The notes under the pieces: model-generated | The model's database searches: none | Seen by the model: only the letters and a program-made list of their open reading frames with translations | Told to the model about the DNA's origin: nothing | Position numbers and translations under genes: made by a program | Source: a bacterium | Lineage (GTDB): Bacteria > Acidobacteriota > Aminicenantia > Aminicenantales > Aminicenantaceae | Assembly (NCBI GenBank): GCA_018335295.1 | Contig: JAGXKI010000018.1 | Location: forward strand, 1 to 40,926 | Length of the DNA stretch: 40,926 nucleotides | Direction of reading: 5' to 3' | In this document: piece by piece, positions 32,155-40,887 of the stretch | Numbering within the stretch: the first letter of the stretch is position 1 | Layout: each line of letters opens with the position of its first letter

Positions 32155-33381
32155 TTATCTTTTGAAATTTTTCATGGCGTCCAGCACAATGTCTACGTCT
32201 TCTTTGGTGTGAGCAGCGTTGATTTGAAACCGGATGGTTTCATCCCCTCTGGGTACCACAGGGTAGGTGAGACCCACCACCAGAATCCCGTTTTCGTAGA
32301 GATGCTTGACAAATTTATGGGTTTTCTGGGTGTCCCGGATTAAAACCGGAACCACTGCATGGGGGCCAGGGATGGATTCATAACCCAGGTCCTTCAGGCC
32401 ATCCCGGAACTGCTGGATCCTTTCCTGTAAATTTTTAAGCCGCTTCCGTCCTTCTTCACTGTCGCAGATATCTATGGACTTGACCGCTGCGGCGCAGTCA
32501 GCCACTCCCAGAGGGTTGGTGTAAATGTAGGTATCGGCGGTCTGGCGGATGGCTTCGATAACGGCTTCACTTCCGACAACAAAACCTCCGTTGACTCCAA
32601 AGGCTTTGCCGAAAGTTCCCACGATGACATCCGGCTGAGCTCCGCAGAATTCCGCAGTGCCCCGTCCGGTTTTTCCGAAAGCCCCCACTCCATGAGAATC
32701 GTCCACGATGGTGATGACTCCATCTTTAAAGCGGTCCCCATAGGCTTCGGCAATTTCCACAATTTGGTCAATGGGAGCGTAATCCCCGCGCATACTGAAA
32801 ATACCGTCGAAAATGATGATCACCCGCTCCATCTTCTCGGGAGTCTCATCCAAACACCTTTTCAAATCTTCCATATCGTTATGGTTGTAAATGGCCTTGT
32901 TTTCTCTAGGGACATTGGCGATGCGCATGGCCCGGATGATGCTGTTGTGATTGAGCTGGTCGCCAATCCAGTAGGTTTTTTTGTTGGAGAGAGCCAGAGC
33001 TAGTCCGCAGTTGGAGGTGTAAGCGGAATTGAAGATTTTGGCCGCCGGTTTATCCAAGAACCGGGCGATTCTTTTTTCCAGTTCCGCATGGTATTTGTAG
33101 GTGCCGTCGATAAACCTCACCGACCGGGGGCCTACTCCGAACTTTTGGCTGGCCTCATCGGCGGCTTCGATGAGGTCGGGATGATGGGAAAGGGAAAGGT
33201 AACTGTTGGTGTTCATGCGGATGAATTCTTTATCACTTCCCTGCAGTTTAAAACGAGGCCCTTTTCCATTTTGCGGAGGTATGAAGTCCATGATCACCCG
33301 TTCGGGAGGTTTGGCCCTTCCTTCTTTCTTTAATTGTTCAATAGTTTGATTCAATGAACGATCTAATTTTTGAAGTGACAT
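32155..33381 (-). CDS. kbl: Alpha-oxoamine synthase, glycine C-acetyltransferase (Kbl) type
   Basis: A PLP enzyme joining an acyl-CoA to an amino acid, in Kbl glycine plus acetyl-CoA giving 2-amino-3-ketobutyrate (threonine breakdown). The 408-aa protein has NTNSYLSLSHHPDLIEAA and FGVGPRSVRFIDGTYKYHAELE, the cofactor-holding DDSHGVGAFGKTGRG and the PLP lysine in TFGKAFG (K259). Length and motifs fit Kbl; 8-amino-7-oxononanoate synthase (BioF) and other family members are alternatives because threonine dehydrogenase is not adjacent. A lysine-rich first 30 residues precede the core. AGAGGT lies upstream of the ATG. Confidence 0.88.
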   Translation of the reverse strand: MSLQKLDRSLNQTIEQLKKEGRAKPPERVIMDFIPPQNGKGPRFKLQGSDKEFIRMNTNSYLSLSHHPDLIEAADEASQKFGVGPRSVRFIDGTYKYHAELEKRIARFLDKPAAKIFNSAYTSNCGLALALSNKKTYWIGDQLNHNSIIRAMRIANVPRENKAIYNHNDMEDLKRCLDETPEKMERVIIIFDGIFSMRGDYAPIDQIVEIAEAYGDRFKDGVITIVDDSHGVGAFGKTGRGTAEFCGAQPDVIVGTFGKAFGVNGGFVVGSEAVIEAIRQTADTYIYTNPLGVADCAAAVKSIDICDSEEGRKRLKNLQERIQQFRDGLKDLGYESIPGPHAVVPVLIRDTQKTHKFVKHLYENGILVVGLTYPVVPRGDETIRFQINAAHTKEDVDIVLDAMKNFKR

Positions 33382-33537
33382 GATGATTTACCTCTTTCCT
33401 TGTGGATTGAAATGATTGATAAAAATTTTCATAAGAAGCTCAGTGGTTTTTATGTTAGCTAAAAATAGAGGGGTTCGCAACATTTATTATTTGAGATATT
33501 CAAATCCGCATGCTCTTTTTGAATGGTTGGAGCTCCC

Positions 33538-34350
33538 TCATCCTCTCCAACTTTCCCGGCTGCTTTGGGTTAATTTTGCTGAATCTTCATCTGAAAGATT
33601 CCAATTGAAAATATTCCTGTTTTCGATAAGATGATTTTTTGAGCTGGCTTTGGGGATCACTATGAGTCCATTTTCCAGGAGCCATCTCAGGCTTACTTGA
33701 GGAGCCGATCTCCTGTACTTTTTTCCTATTTGTGTAAGTAAGTCATCATCCACAATTTCTCCGGTATCCAAGGGACTGTAAGCTGTGACCACGATCCCGT
33801 TTTTTTTACAGTATTCAACAATATTAGAGGGATAATGGTAAGGATGAATTTTTATTTGGTTATTACAGACCGGGACTTGGGTGGCTTTGATGGCTCTCTG
33901 GATGCCGGCTATGTTAAAGTTGCTGATTCCTACACTGCGCACCCTGCTTCTCTTGACTAATTCTTCCATCGCTTCCATGCTTTCTTCAATAGGTACAGTG
34001 GGGTTGAGCCTGTGAATAAGATAGAGGTCCACATATTTGGTACCCAGTTTTTCCAGGGTTTCTTTACAGGATTGGATCAGGTCATTTCTATGCAATTTTG
34101 AATCATCCACCTTGGAGGTTATGAACAGGCGGGATCTATCCAAACCCCAAATGGCCTTCCCAATCCATTCTTCGTTCATGTAGTCGTCGGAAGTATCAAT
34201 ATGAGTGTATCCTAATTCTAAGCCCCATCTTACAGCCTTTTCACAGGGTTTGCCGGTTAACTTCCATGTTCCCATTCCAAGGACAGGCATTAAGCAACCA
34301 CTTTTTAATTGGTAGTTGGGAATGGCTGTGGAGTTATTCTTGTGTTTCAT
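33538..34350 (-). CDS. Aldo/keto reductase
   Basis: An NAD(P)H-dependent carbonyl reductase with a TIM barrel. The tetrad residues are D52, Y57 (IDTSDDYMNEE), K80 (FITSKVDD) and H113 (LIHRLNP). NADP-binding motifs are VRSVGISNFN and VIPKASSKNHLIENRN. At 270 aa it has the usual length. The ATG overlaps the stop of a tiny upstream ORF (ATGA), and its own Shine-Dalgarno (GGGGA) is weak, so translation may be coupled. Substrate unknown. Confidence 0.9.
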   Translation of the reverse strand: MKHKNNSTAIPNYQLKSGCLMPVLGMGTWKLTGKPCEKAVRWGLELGYTHIDTSDDYMNEEWIGKAIWGLDRSRLFITSKVDDSKLHRNDLIQSCKETLEKLGTKYVDLYLIHRLNPTVPIEESMEAMEELVKRSRVRSVGISNFNIAGIQRAIKATQVPVCNNQIKIHPYHYPSNIVEYCKKNGIVVTAYSPLDTGEIVDDDLLTQIGKKYRRSAPQVSLRWLLENGLIVIPKASSKNHLIENRNIFNWNLSDEDSAKLTQSSRESWRG

Positions 34351-34448
34351 GCCGTCCCCAGCATTCCCTGAAAAAACTGCCGACGTCCGAAACTCCGAAT
34401 ATCATCGGGAAAATTCATGATTTTCGTTTTCGGCCTATAATAACTCAT
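34347..34448 (-). CDS. Small ORF with a twin-arginine-like motif upstream of the aldo/keto reductase
   Basis: A 33-codon frame with a very good Shine-Dalgarno (AAAGGAG, six bases before ATG). It ends in FGRRQFFQGMLGTA and its TGA overlaps the aldo/keto reductase start. The RRQFF stretch looks like the beginning of a Tat signal but lacks the hydrophobic part. It could be a leader that couples translation, or the N-terminus of a Tat-exported protein cut by a frameshift. No relatives recognised. Confidence 0.4.
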   Translation of the reverse strand: MSYYRPKTKIMNFPDDIRSFGRRQFFQGMLGTA

Positions 34449-34543
34449 TGAAATCTCCTTTGGAGGTTACAACCCTTTCATCTTTTATAAAATGAAGGAG
34501 ACAAAATTGCAATTCTTAAATTAAAAAGAAATAACGATAAAAA

Positions 34544-34560
34544 CGGGTCAGACCGATTTT
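34544..34560. repeat. GGTCAGACC half-site
   Basis: cgggtcagaccgatttt is the inverse of the sequence at 21983-22000 (aaaatcggtctgacccc) apart from one base. An isolated copy of the repeat family, in the gap between the aldo/keto reductase operon and cspA (34449-34871), which contains no gene. Confidence 0.45.
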
Positions 34561-34765
34561 AAATTAAAGATAATAAAATATATATAACCAGTAAAGGGTT
34601 CCCAAATGCTTATCTCTTTAAGGATTTATTTGGTTTCATCCCTGATTTTTCTCCTTCGAGCAGAATCGGGTTGCACTTAGGAAAGAAAATATAAATTTGA
34701 TTTTAAACATTTTTATCCCTATCTTTTTTTTAAAAAATATGGTAAAGTATCAAACATGAAAAAAG

Positions 34766-34785
34766 GTTTGCTCAATAGAGCAAAC
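34766..34785 (+). promoter_or_regulatory. Hairpin in the cold-shock gene leader
   Basis: gtttgctc-aata-gagcaaac is a perfect 8-bp hairpin about 85 bp before the cspA start codon. With the following 'ctttctgaagg' region it makes a structured 5' leader, as is common for temperature-controlled cold-shock mRNAs. There is no T-run after it, so it is not a terminator. Confidence 0.45.
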
Positions 34786-34871
34786 TGGTTTCTTTCTGAA
34801 GGAAAACACCATATTAAAGTGGCACCCTCCAGTTTGGAACCTTAAGTATTTTAGGAAAGGAGAATGCCACA

Positions 34872-35072
34872 ATGGCTGAAGGAACTGTTAAATGGTTTAA
34901 TAGCAGTAAAGGTTACGGCTTCATTGAGCAAGAAGATGGACCTGATGTGTTTGTCCATTATTCAGCGATCAAAGGATCAGGTTTTAAATCTCTCCAAGAA
35001 GGCGATAAGGTAACCTTTGAGATCGAGCAGAACCCGAAAGGGCCTGCGGCCAAAAATGTAACCGTAGTTTAG
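34872..35072 (+). CDS. cspA: Cold-shock protein (CspA family)
   Basis: A 66-aa single cold-shock domain that binds single-stranded RNA/DNA and melts mRNA structure. RNP1 is KGYGFIE and RNP2 is VFVHYSAI, preceded by GTVKWFN, all standard. Length is normal. AAAGGAG lies upstream of the ATG. A long structured leader and a terminator just after the stop make this a stand-alone gene, probably regulated at the level of mRNA folding. Confidence 0.97.
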   Translation: MAEGTVKWFNSSKGYGFIEQEDGPDVFVHYSAIKGSGFKSLQEGDKVTFEIEQNPKGPAAKNVTVV

Positions 35073-35100
35073 CTCGAAAAAGCTAGAAACCAAACAAAAG

Positions 35101-35140
35101 AAAGGCGTTCTCTTGAAAAAGGGGATGCCTTTGTTTTATT
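35101..35140 (+). terminator. Intrinsic terminator of cspA
   Basis: A stem of aaaggc/gccttt extended by G-U pairs to about 13 bp, loop near tgaaaa, then a T-rich tract (tgttttatt). It starts 28 bp after the cspA stop. The gap 35141-35379 after it shows no gene. Confidence 0.7.
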
Positions 35141-35379
35141 AAAAATAGTTAAAAAGGGCCAAATTTAATAAGTCTGAAATAATATAGTTATACTCATAGG
35201 TGGAGACTTAGGGGTTGATGGGAAAATTTTGTTAAGCTTAAAAATGAATTGCTATTTCTTCCAAAAAAGAGTTAATATTAAGAATATAAGGGATTTAACT
35301 TCAGTCTGACCGCCTTAAAGATCATTAAATAAATCTCAATAATTTTCGCTTCATCCTGGAAATGAGTACCTAATGAAAG

Positions 35380-37764
35380 ATGAAGGCTCAGGCTCCGGCT
35401 CCGGTTTCCTTTGGAAACAAAAAATGCACTGTCTTTATCGAGGAAGAACTCTCTGCCAGGCAGAGCCGGATGAGCCGGGAAGACCTTTTGGCCAGTGTGG
35501 TTTATGCGGTCGCTGAAAATTTCTTAAGCCAGTTTAAAATCGGAGATAAGAAAGGGAAAACCGTATTTTTTCAAGGAGGAGTGGCCCTCAATCATGCGGT
35601 GGCCGGGGCACTCCAATATTTCACTCAATCCCGAATCATTGTTTCGGAACACACCGAAGTCATGGGAGCGATTGGAGCGGCTGTTTGGGCAAGAAAGAAA
35701 CTCTCTGCGCATTCCCCGTTTATCGGTCTGGAAAAAGTGGGGAAGAGGCGTTATTCCGTTACTTCCTTCCAGTGCGAAGGTTGTGCCAATTTCTGCAATG
35801 TTTCCAAAGTGCCCACAAGCGATGGAGTGACACTCTACGGAGGAGACCGCTGTGAAAAATATTCTCTTTCTACAGGACAGAAAGAGAAGCCCTCTTCTCG
35901 GGTTCCTGACCTTTTTAAGGAAAGAGAGCGGCTTTTGCAACAAGGGTCCCCGAATTCAACTCGAAAATCCTTAAAATCTTTACCCCGTGTAGGAATTCCC
36001 CGTGTTTTTTCCCAGTACTATGAATATTTTCCTCTCTGGAAAGGTTTTTTTGAAGAGCTGGGTTTTGAAGTAGTGATTTCGGGAAGAACCAATAAAAAGA
36101 TTATCAGTCAAGGATTGGATAATGTGGTGGCCGAAACCTGTTTTCCGGCTGAGCTGGTTTATGGTCATTTGAAAGACCTTATGGAAAAGAAAGTAGATAT
36201 GATTTTTTTCCCCAGCCTCATCGATGCTCCCCAGAGTAAATGGAAAGAGCGAAAAACTCATTTTTGTACCCTCTCCCAGAATATGCCCTATGCCGCTCCG
36301 GCGACCTCTCCTCAACTCCAAGCTGTTGAAGACAAAATGTTGAGGCCCGCCCTCCGCTTTCACAGAAAGTTTTACAACCTGGATCAGGAAATGATCCGAG
36401 TGGCCCAGAGATTGGGAAAGACAAAAAAAGAAGCCCAGGAAGCCTTAAAAAAGGGACTGGAAGCCTGGAGAAAGTTCAGAAACCAGATAAAAGAAAGGGG
36501 AAAAGAAATTTTTTCTCAAATCCCTAAGTGGGGAATTCCTGTGGTTTTGGTGGGACGGGATTACACCGTAGGAGATCCTGGGATCAACGTGGACCTTCCC
36601 CAAATGATCGTCAAAGCTGGGGGTTTTCCCATTCCTATGGATTATTTATCCTTAGAAGAGGTCAATATAAAAGACATCCAGGACCTGGCCAACTGGAAAT
36701 TCTACCATCGGGTGATGAGGGCCGCTCGGTTGACAGCTGGAGATTACCTTGAATTTTTACTCCATCACTCTCCAAATCCCCAAAAAATCGCGTTCTTTAA
36801 TCATCAAGCAGATGGAGCCTGCCGTCAGAAAGTTTATTATCTCCTGCAGCAAATTGTGTTTCAGAGACTGGGGTATAAAAACATTCCCATAATCACTCCC
36901 GCTCCCGGGAAAACCGCTGGCTACATAGAACAGATGGAGCTTATTAACGGAGGAAAAAAACTCACAAAAATAGAGGTGGGAAAGTTCTTTTACAGATTCT
37001 GGAAAAGCATTGTCACCAATGAAATGGCCCGCCAGTTGGTTCTCTCCCGAAGGCCTTATGAAAAAGAGAAAGGGTCGGTGGATGAGTCGTACCAAGAGGG
37101 CATCAAAGAGTTCTGCCGGTCTATTGTCCAGGGAAATATTCCCAAAGCGGCTTTCGATTTCATCAAAAAGATCAAACAAGTTCCCCTCCAAAATCATCAG
37201 AAAAAGGTGAATATCGGGATTGTGGGAGAAGGATATGTCCGTCTTCACCAACCCAGCAATCAGTACTGCATTCCTCACCTGGAAGAGTTGGGAGCCGTGT
37301 CGGTTCTTCCCATGGCCACTTCGTTTCTCAACTTTGCTATGGAGTATGTTTCTCATCAAAACGGGTCCCTGATTTTAAGATTCATCAATTATCTTCAGCA
37401 TTATCTGGAAAAAAGAATCATTGAATATGTTAATCCCTATTTGGTCTTCCCGGAACCCAAGGCCAAAGCGATCATCAAGGAAGCCGCCTATTTTATGGAT
37501 CCCCGGGCCGTGAGTGAGGCAGTGGAGGGCATCGGGTTGGCCTCTCTGTATGCCAAATCCAAAAGAATCAACGGAATTCTCAATTTGATTCCCGCCCACT
37601 GTATGGCCGGAAGCGCTCTCCAGTGTTATCTGGAGAGGTTGCACCGAGATACGGGTATTCCTGTTCTGACCATTCCTTTGGATGGAATCTATGATATAAA
37701 TTTTAGGGCTAACCTGGAGCTTTTGGTCCACAAAGCATACAAAGCCAAGTTGTGTGTGTATTGA
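35380..37764 (+). CDS. 2-hydroxyacyl-CoA dehydratase activase-type protein, N-terminally truncated
   Basis: Belongs to the large CoA-activase proteins that join two BadF/HgdC ATPase domains to a DUF2229 and HgdB-like part (about 1,400 aa when complete). Here only 794 aa remain. Residues 1-110 are the end of a BadF-type ATPase domain (VFFQGGVALNHAVAGAL, EHTEVMGAIGAAVWA). C132, C135, C139 and C158 could bind an iron-sulfur cluster. The rest (about 185-790) is the DUF2229/HgdB-like region (VGIPRVFSQYYEYFPLWKGF, AETCFPAELVYGHL, CMAGSALQCYLERL). The ATP-binding N-terminal half is missing and no remnant is seen upstream. The ATG lacks a good Shine-Dalgarno. It may be a recently truncated gene or one half of a split protein. 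A reductase/activase function therefore cannot be assumed. Confidence 0.75.
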   Translation: MKAQAPAPVSFGNKKCTVFIEEELSARQSRMSREDLLASVVYAVAENFLSQFKIGDKKGKTVFFQGGVALNHAVAGALQYFTQSRIIVSEHTEVMGAIGAAVWARKKLSAHSPFIGLEKVGKRRYSVTSFQCEGCANFCNVSKVPTSDGVTLYGGDRCEKYSLSTGQKEKPSSRVPDLFKERERLLQQGSPNSTRKSLKSLPRVGIPRVFSQYYEYFPLWKGFFEELGFEVVISGRTNKKIISQGLDNVVAETCFPAELVYGHLKDLMEKKVDMIFFPSLIDAPQSKWKERKTHFCTLSQNMPYAAPATSPQLQAVEDKMLRPALRFHRKFYNLDQEMIRVAQRLGKTKKEAQEALKKGLEAWRKFRNQIKERGKEIFSQIPKWGIPVVLVGRDYTVGDPGINVDLPQMIVKAGGFPIPMDYLSLEEVNIKDIQDLANWKFYHRVMRAARLTAGDYLEFLLHHSPNPQKIAFFNHQADGACRQKVYYLLQQIVFQRLGYKNIPIITPAPGKTAGYIEQMELINGGKKLTKIEVGKFFYRFWKSIVTNEMARQLVLSRRPYEKEKGSVDESYQEGIKEFCRSIVQGNIPKAAFDFIKKIKQVPLQNHQKKVNIGIVGEGYVRLHQPSNQYCIPHLEELGAVSVLPMATSFLNFAMEYVSHQNGSLILRFINYLQHYLEKRIIEYVNPYLVFPEPKAKAIIKEAAYFMDPRAVSEAVEGIGLASLYAKSKRINGILNLIPAHCMAGSALQCYLERLHRDTGIPVLTIPLDGIYDINFRANLELLVHKAYKAKLCVY

Positions 37765-37841
37765 AATTTTTCGAAATTATTCAGTTCGACCCCTGGGGAG
37801 AGAAAGTGAACAAGATAAAAAGCGAAAGGGTTATTTCCAAA

Positions 37842-38627
37842 TTAGATATAACCCATCATTTTGGCTATTTTATCATACGCCTCAGGGAGAGGATACTCAG
37901 GATATATCCGGTATCCCTTAGGCAGCTTCGAATCCGTTTTCTCTACATACCTGAGTCCGGCCATTAAGTCATTCAAACGGGATTCAGGTACGGTAAAAAT
38001 CATTTCATAATCGGCAGCCATGGCCGCATAGTGATCCCCCCGGCACGGTATAGCAATTTGACACCGGTTGTATTGGATGGCCGGAATAACTGCGTAAACA
38101 CAAGCTGTATGACTGGATAGGGAACATTTGAGATTGGTGCCTTCTTTAAATTCCCTCCCTAGGAGTAAAAGACTCAACTGTTCCGGGTCACAATAAATCA
38201 TCACCACATCCGGTTTGAAGTTAGTTTTTTTTAGAGGCCCAAACAATACCCCTTTGTATTTTCCTGTTTCCAATCGGGGAAATTCTTGGGCATAATGACG
38301 GCCTGCTTCTAGAGTTTTCACATCCCGGGGATACCGGTTGTAGCCTTCCATGAAGTATTCCGGGGGTTCTCCCAGCCCATAGCCCACAACCGGTTCAAAA
38401 CACCAGTTGTCTTCTTTTAACATAGCTAGAGTTTCACCCTCGCGTCTTGAAAGCTGATAACCTTGGCAAAGGGACAGATGGTGTCCCAGGTCTTTCAACG
38501 GTCTCTTTGCGTAATCAGGGACATTGTCTTCCTTGTTTAACAATTTCACAGCTATGGGAAATGTTTTTAATTTGAGCCGTCTTTCCAGTTCTTCCCCATA
38601 ATTTTGGTAAGTTTTTAAATCAGACAT
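37842..38627 (-). CDS. DUF169 family protein
   Basis: A 261-aa protein of the DUF169 family: LERRLKLKTFPIAVKLL at the start, CQGYQLSRREGETLAM, GVLFGPLKKTNFKPDVVMIYCDPEQ and IPCRGDHYAAMAADYEMIFTVP in the usual order. C54 and C203 are candidates for metal or cofactor binding, but the function of the family is unknown. It is convergent with the activase-type gene (77 bp apart). GGAG precedes the ATG. Confidence 0.85.
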   Translation of the reverse strand: MSDLKTYQNYGEELERRLKLKTFPIAVKLLNKEDNVPDYAKRPLKDLGHHLSLCQGYQLSRREGETLAMLKEDNWCFEPVVGYGLGEPPEYFMEGYNRYPRDVKTLEAGRHYAQEFPRLETGKYKGVLFGPLKKTNFKPDVVMIYCDPEQLSLLLLGREFKEGTNLKCSLSSHTACVYAVIPAIQYNRCQIAIPCRGDHYAAMAADYEMIFTVPESRLNDLMAGLRYVEKTDSKLPKGYRIYPEYPLPEAYDKIAKMMGYI

Positions 38628-38842
38628 TGTTCCATTCTCCTTTTCTATTGTTGGAATTTCTTTTTCAAAAAAATAATAGATAAGCTAATGAGGAGATGAC
38701 CCTTTCTTGGAATAATGGGAAATTTAGTGTGAAACAAACAGATGAAACTCGGAAGTGCATCCAGGAATTATAGGAGTATTGATTCTCAGAATCAACATTC
38801 TTTCTTCATCAGAGAACCTTGGGGGAGAGGACCAATAATCTG

Positions 38843-39019
38843 AAGGATAAGAAATTCGTTTTTTGGCTTGTCTGCGGCTTCCCGGCTCCTTTCCTCCCTT
38901 CAGCTCAATTTGACATCCCCGCGTATCCTGTTTTATCATTTCCTACTAGAGGACGGGGCAAAATCACTGCAATGAATGCTCATCAAGCCGGCACAGCAAA
39001 AAACGAATTTCTTATCCTT
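38843..39019. mobile_element. 177-bp element with perfect 23-bp inverted ends (MITE-like)
   Basis: 38843-38865 (aaggataagaaattcgtt...) and 38997-39019 are exact reverse complements over 23 bases. The 131 bp between them contain no plausible gene. The flanks show no clear target-site duplication. This could be a non-autonomous transposable element or a large stem-loop. The surrounding 38628-39269 gap is otherwise non-coding. Confidence 0.55.
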
Positions 39020-39100
39020 AAAGGGGACAGATTTATGTTATCCCAGAAAGATCGATCTTAAATAAGCAGGTTTGTTAATAACGATATGTTCATTAGTATA

Positions 39101-39119
39101 GTAATTACTTAGTAATTAC
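39101..39119. promoter_or_regulatory. Tandem palindrome GTAATTAC
   Basis: The 8-bp palindrome gtaattac occurs twice with start points 11 bp apart, one DNA helix turn. Such an arrangement looks like a repressor binding site, but no gene starts close by, so it may be chance in AT-rich DNA. Confidence 0.25.
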
Positions 39120-39209
39120 GAATATCTTGTATGTAGGATAAGCAAAATCGATATCAGGTTCTTTTATTTAAAGGGGAAATCAATTCTTCAATCATGTCAT
39201 ATTCTTATG

Positions 39210-39246
39210 AAAAAAAGGAATCCTCCCTTTTAAAAGGGAGGATTCC
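39210..39246 (-). terminator. Intrinsic terminator of the MscS-like gene
   Basis: ggaatcctccctttt and its exact reverse complement abut at 39217-39246, a 15-bp perfect stem. On the minus strand a run of Ts follows (As at 39210-39216). It lies 23 bp beyond the stop of the membrane-protein gene. Confidence 0.85.
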
Positions 39247-39269
39247 AGCCAAAAAGCAAAAAATTTCTG

Positions 39270-40001
39270 TTACTCTTTTTTAGATTTTATTCTGTCAAAG
39301 AGCTTGCTTTTGTTTAACCACTCAGTAACGATTTCTCTGCTTCCCAGTCCAAACGCAAGAGCTAGAGCTAAACAGAGAGCTCCGAAAAGAAGCAGAAAAG
39401 CATTTGTGACCAGTTCAGAAGCAATATTAAGCTGATTGAGAGCAATGGGGATAACGAAAACCATGACAATCACATAAGCTGTTTTTCCCATGATTTCGGG
39501 TTTTTCAATTCCAATATTTCCTGCAAATGCATTAACAAGTCCAGAAACAAAATTTGCAAGGTAAAATCCAATCACAAGAATAACCAAAGCTACAAAAATA
39601 TTCGGGAAGTAAAGAAGCAAATCATTCAATACTTCAGAAACTTTAGAAAGTCCGACTGAATTGAAAGCAACAATAAAAGTGATAATGATGAAAAACCAAT
39701 AGGCAACCCTGCTGATAATTGATACAGTATCTCTTTTCAAATTTCCTTTCCTTAAAAAATTCTCAATCCCTGCTTTTTCTGCTAGTTTAGGAATTCTTGC
39801 CAAAGTGAGCAACTTCTTAATAGCAAAAGCCAGAAATTTTGAAATCAACCATCCTATAATGAGAATTAACAGGAATCCAATCACTTTTGGAGCGAGACCT
39901 CCAAGAATTTCAGCAATTTTTTGCCAAGCTGTTTCAAGAGGTCCCGTGATATCCTCTAAGATTTTAGATTGACTTGAAAGAGACGCGGTTAAAGAAATCA
40001 T
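39270..40001 (-). CDS. Small mechanosensitive-channel-like membrane protein (conserved TM helix repeats)
   Basis: A 243-aa protein with about five hydrophobic segments. Two copies of the conserved TM-helix repeat are seen: KVIGFLLILIIGWLISKFLA (about 39-58) and PNIFVALVILVIGFYLANFV (about 132-152), each followed by a short basic or polar helix, then a final LLFGALCLALALAFGLGSRE. This repeat is found in CmpX-type proteins of the MscS family. The large cytoplasmic vestibule of true MscS is missing. It ends in a basic tail. AAAAGGAGG precedes the ATG. It stands alone with a strong terminator. Gating or osmotic adaptation is likely but not shown. Confidence 0.8.
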   Translation of the reverse strand: MISLTASLSSQSKILEDITGPLETAWQKIAEILGGLAPKVIGFLLILIIGWLISKFLAFAIKKLLTLARIPKLAEKAGIENFLRKGNLKRDTVSIISRVAYWFFIIITFIVAFNSVGLSKVSEVLNDLLLYFPNIFVALVILVIGFYLANFVSGLVNAFAGNIGIEKPEIMGKTAYVIVMVFVIPIALNQLNIASELVTNAFLLLFGALCLALALAFGLGSREIVTEWLNKSKLFDRIKSKKE

Positions 40002-40253
40002 ATTCTTCCTCCTTTTAAAATTTATTCCTTAACATTAAAGGATAGGAATTTAGTTTTTTTCTGTTGCTGCTGATTTTTCCTCCATTTCACAAAATTCCCA
40101 TCCTCTAAGCGACTCTATCACTCATCCTACATATAAAATAAAGGAAAAGTCAACAAAAAATCCACAAGAGAAAGAGAACATCAGAAAATCAGTAGAATAA
40201 AGGATTACAAAGAACAGAGGTCCCTCTTGCCCATGAAAAAGGGGATTAGAATA

Positions 40254-40514
40254 TCATATAAATTCTGATAGTTCCTCAGCCGCCATAGAGAGCTGTGCTT
40301 GAGGAGGAGGGGGCCGGGTGGCCTTAAAGGTCAGATTGAGATGTTTGATGATCTTGTCTATGACTTTGTGATCTTCAATAAAGGAGACAATTCGCATGGT
40401 TCCCCCGCATTTAGGACAGATGAGGGGATCGATCTCATAGACTTTCTTTATCATCTCGGCCCATCCTTTAGAACGTATAATGGGATCTTCATCTTCAATA
40501 ATAAGGGGACACAA
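40254..40514 (-). pseudogene. IS91-type transposase C-terminal fragment
   Basis: The frame holds WAEMIKKVYEIDPLICPKCG, GTMRIVSFIEDHKVIDKIIKHL and a proline run PPPP. These are the end of the IS91-like Y2 transposases, where a CPxCGG zinc ribbon and 'FIED..VI..IL.HL' occur. The upstream 400 or more residues, including the catalytic tyrosines, are gone; 40515-40799 contains only short decayed reading frames. It is a dead insertion next to tRNA-Leu(GAG). Confidence 0.7.
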
Positions 40515-40799
40515 AGGATCAGATCCAGTTTTTTAAGCACTGACCAGGCCTGCTCTTTGGTTAAACATAGGATAGAGCATATATTTGAAAAGACCTGAGG
40601 GATGCGGTCGACTTGTCAATAATGGTGCAGAAAATACAAAAGCTGTAACATTAGAATAACAAAGCATGCAAGAAAACTAAGGGTTTCCGCAGAGTTCTAA
40701 TCCCTGCTTTCCCCTTTTTTATTTAAGATTTTTTGGACACCTTAAAGGATGTCAAGTTATTTATTTGTAAGGAGATATGTTGAATGGAAGAGGAAGGAG

Positions 40800-40887
40800 T
40801 GCCGAAGAGGGGACTCGAACCCCTACGAGCGGTTCAATGCTCACATGGCCCTCAACCATGCGTGTCTACCAATTCCACCACTTCGGC
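40800..40887 (-). tRNA. tRNA-Leu (anticodon GAG)
   Basis: On the minus strand the acceptor stem GCCGAAG pairs with CTTCGGC, followed by discriminator A (40800). The anticodon stem CATGG/CCATG closes the loop TTGAGGG, giving GAG (reads CUC/CUU). It has a long variable arm and the T-loop GTTCGAGTC. CCA is not encoded. Confidence 0.96.

Noticed and set aside
38724-39061. Short frames on both strands around the inverted-repeat element
   Set aside because: They mostly translate the 177-bp element and its arms; no start signals or domains.
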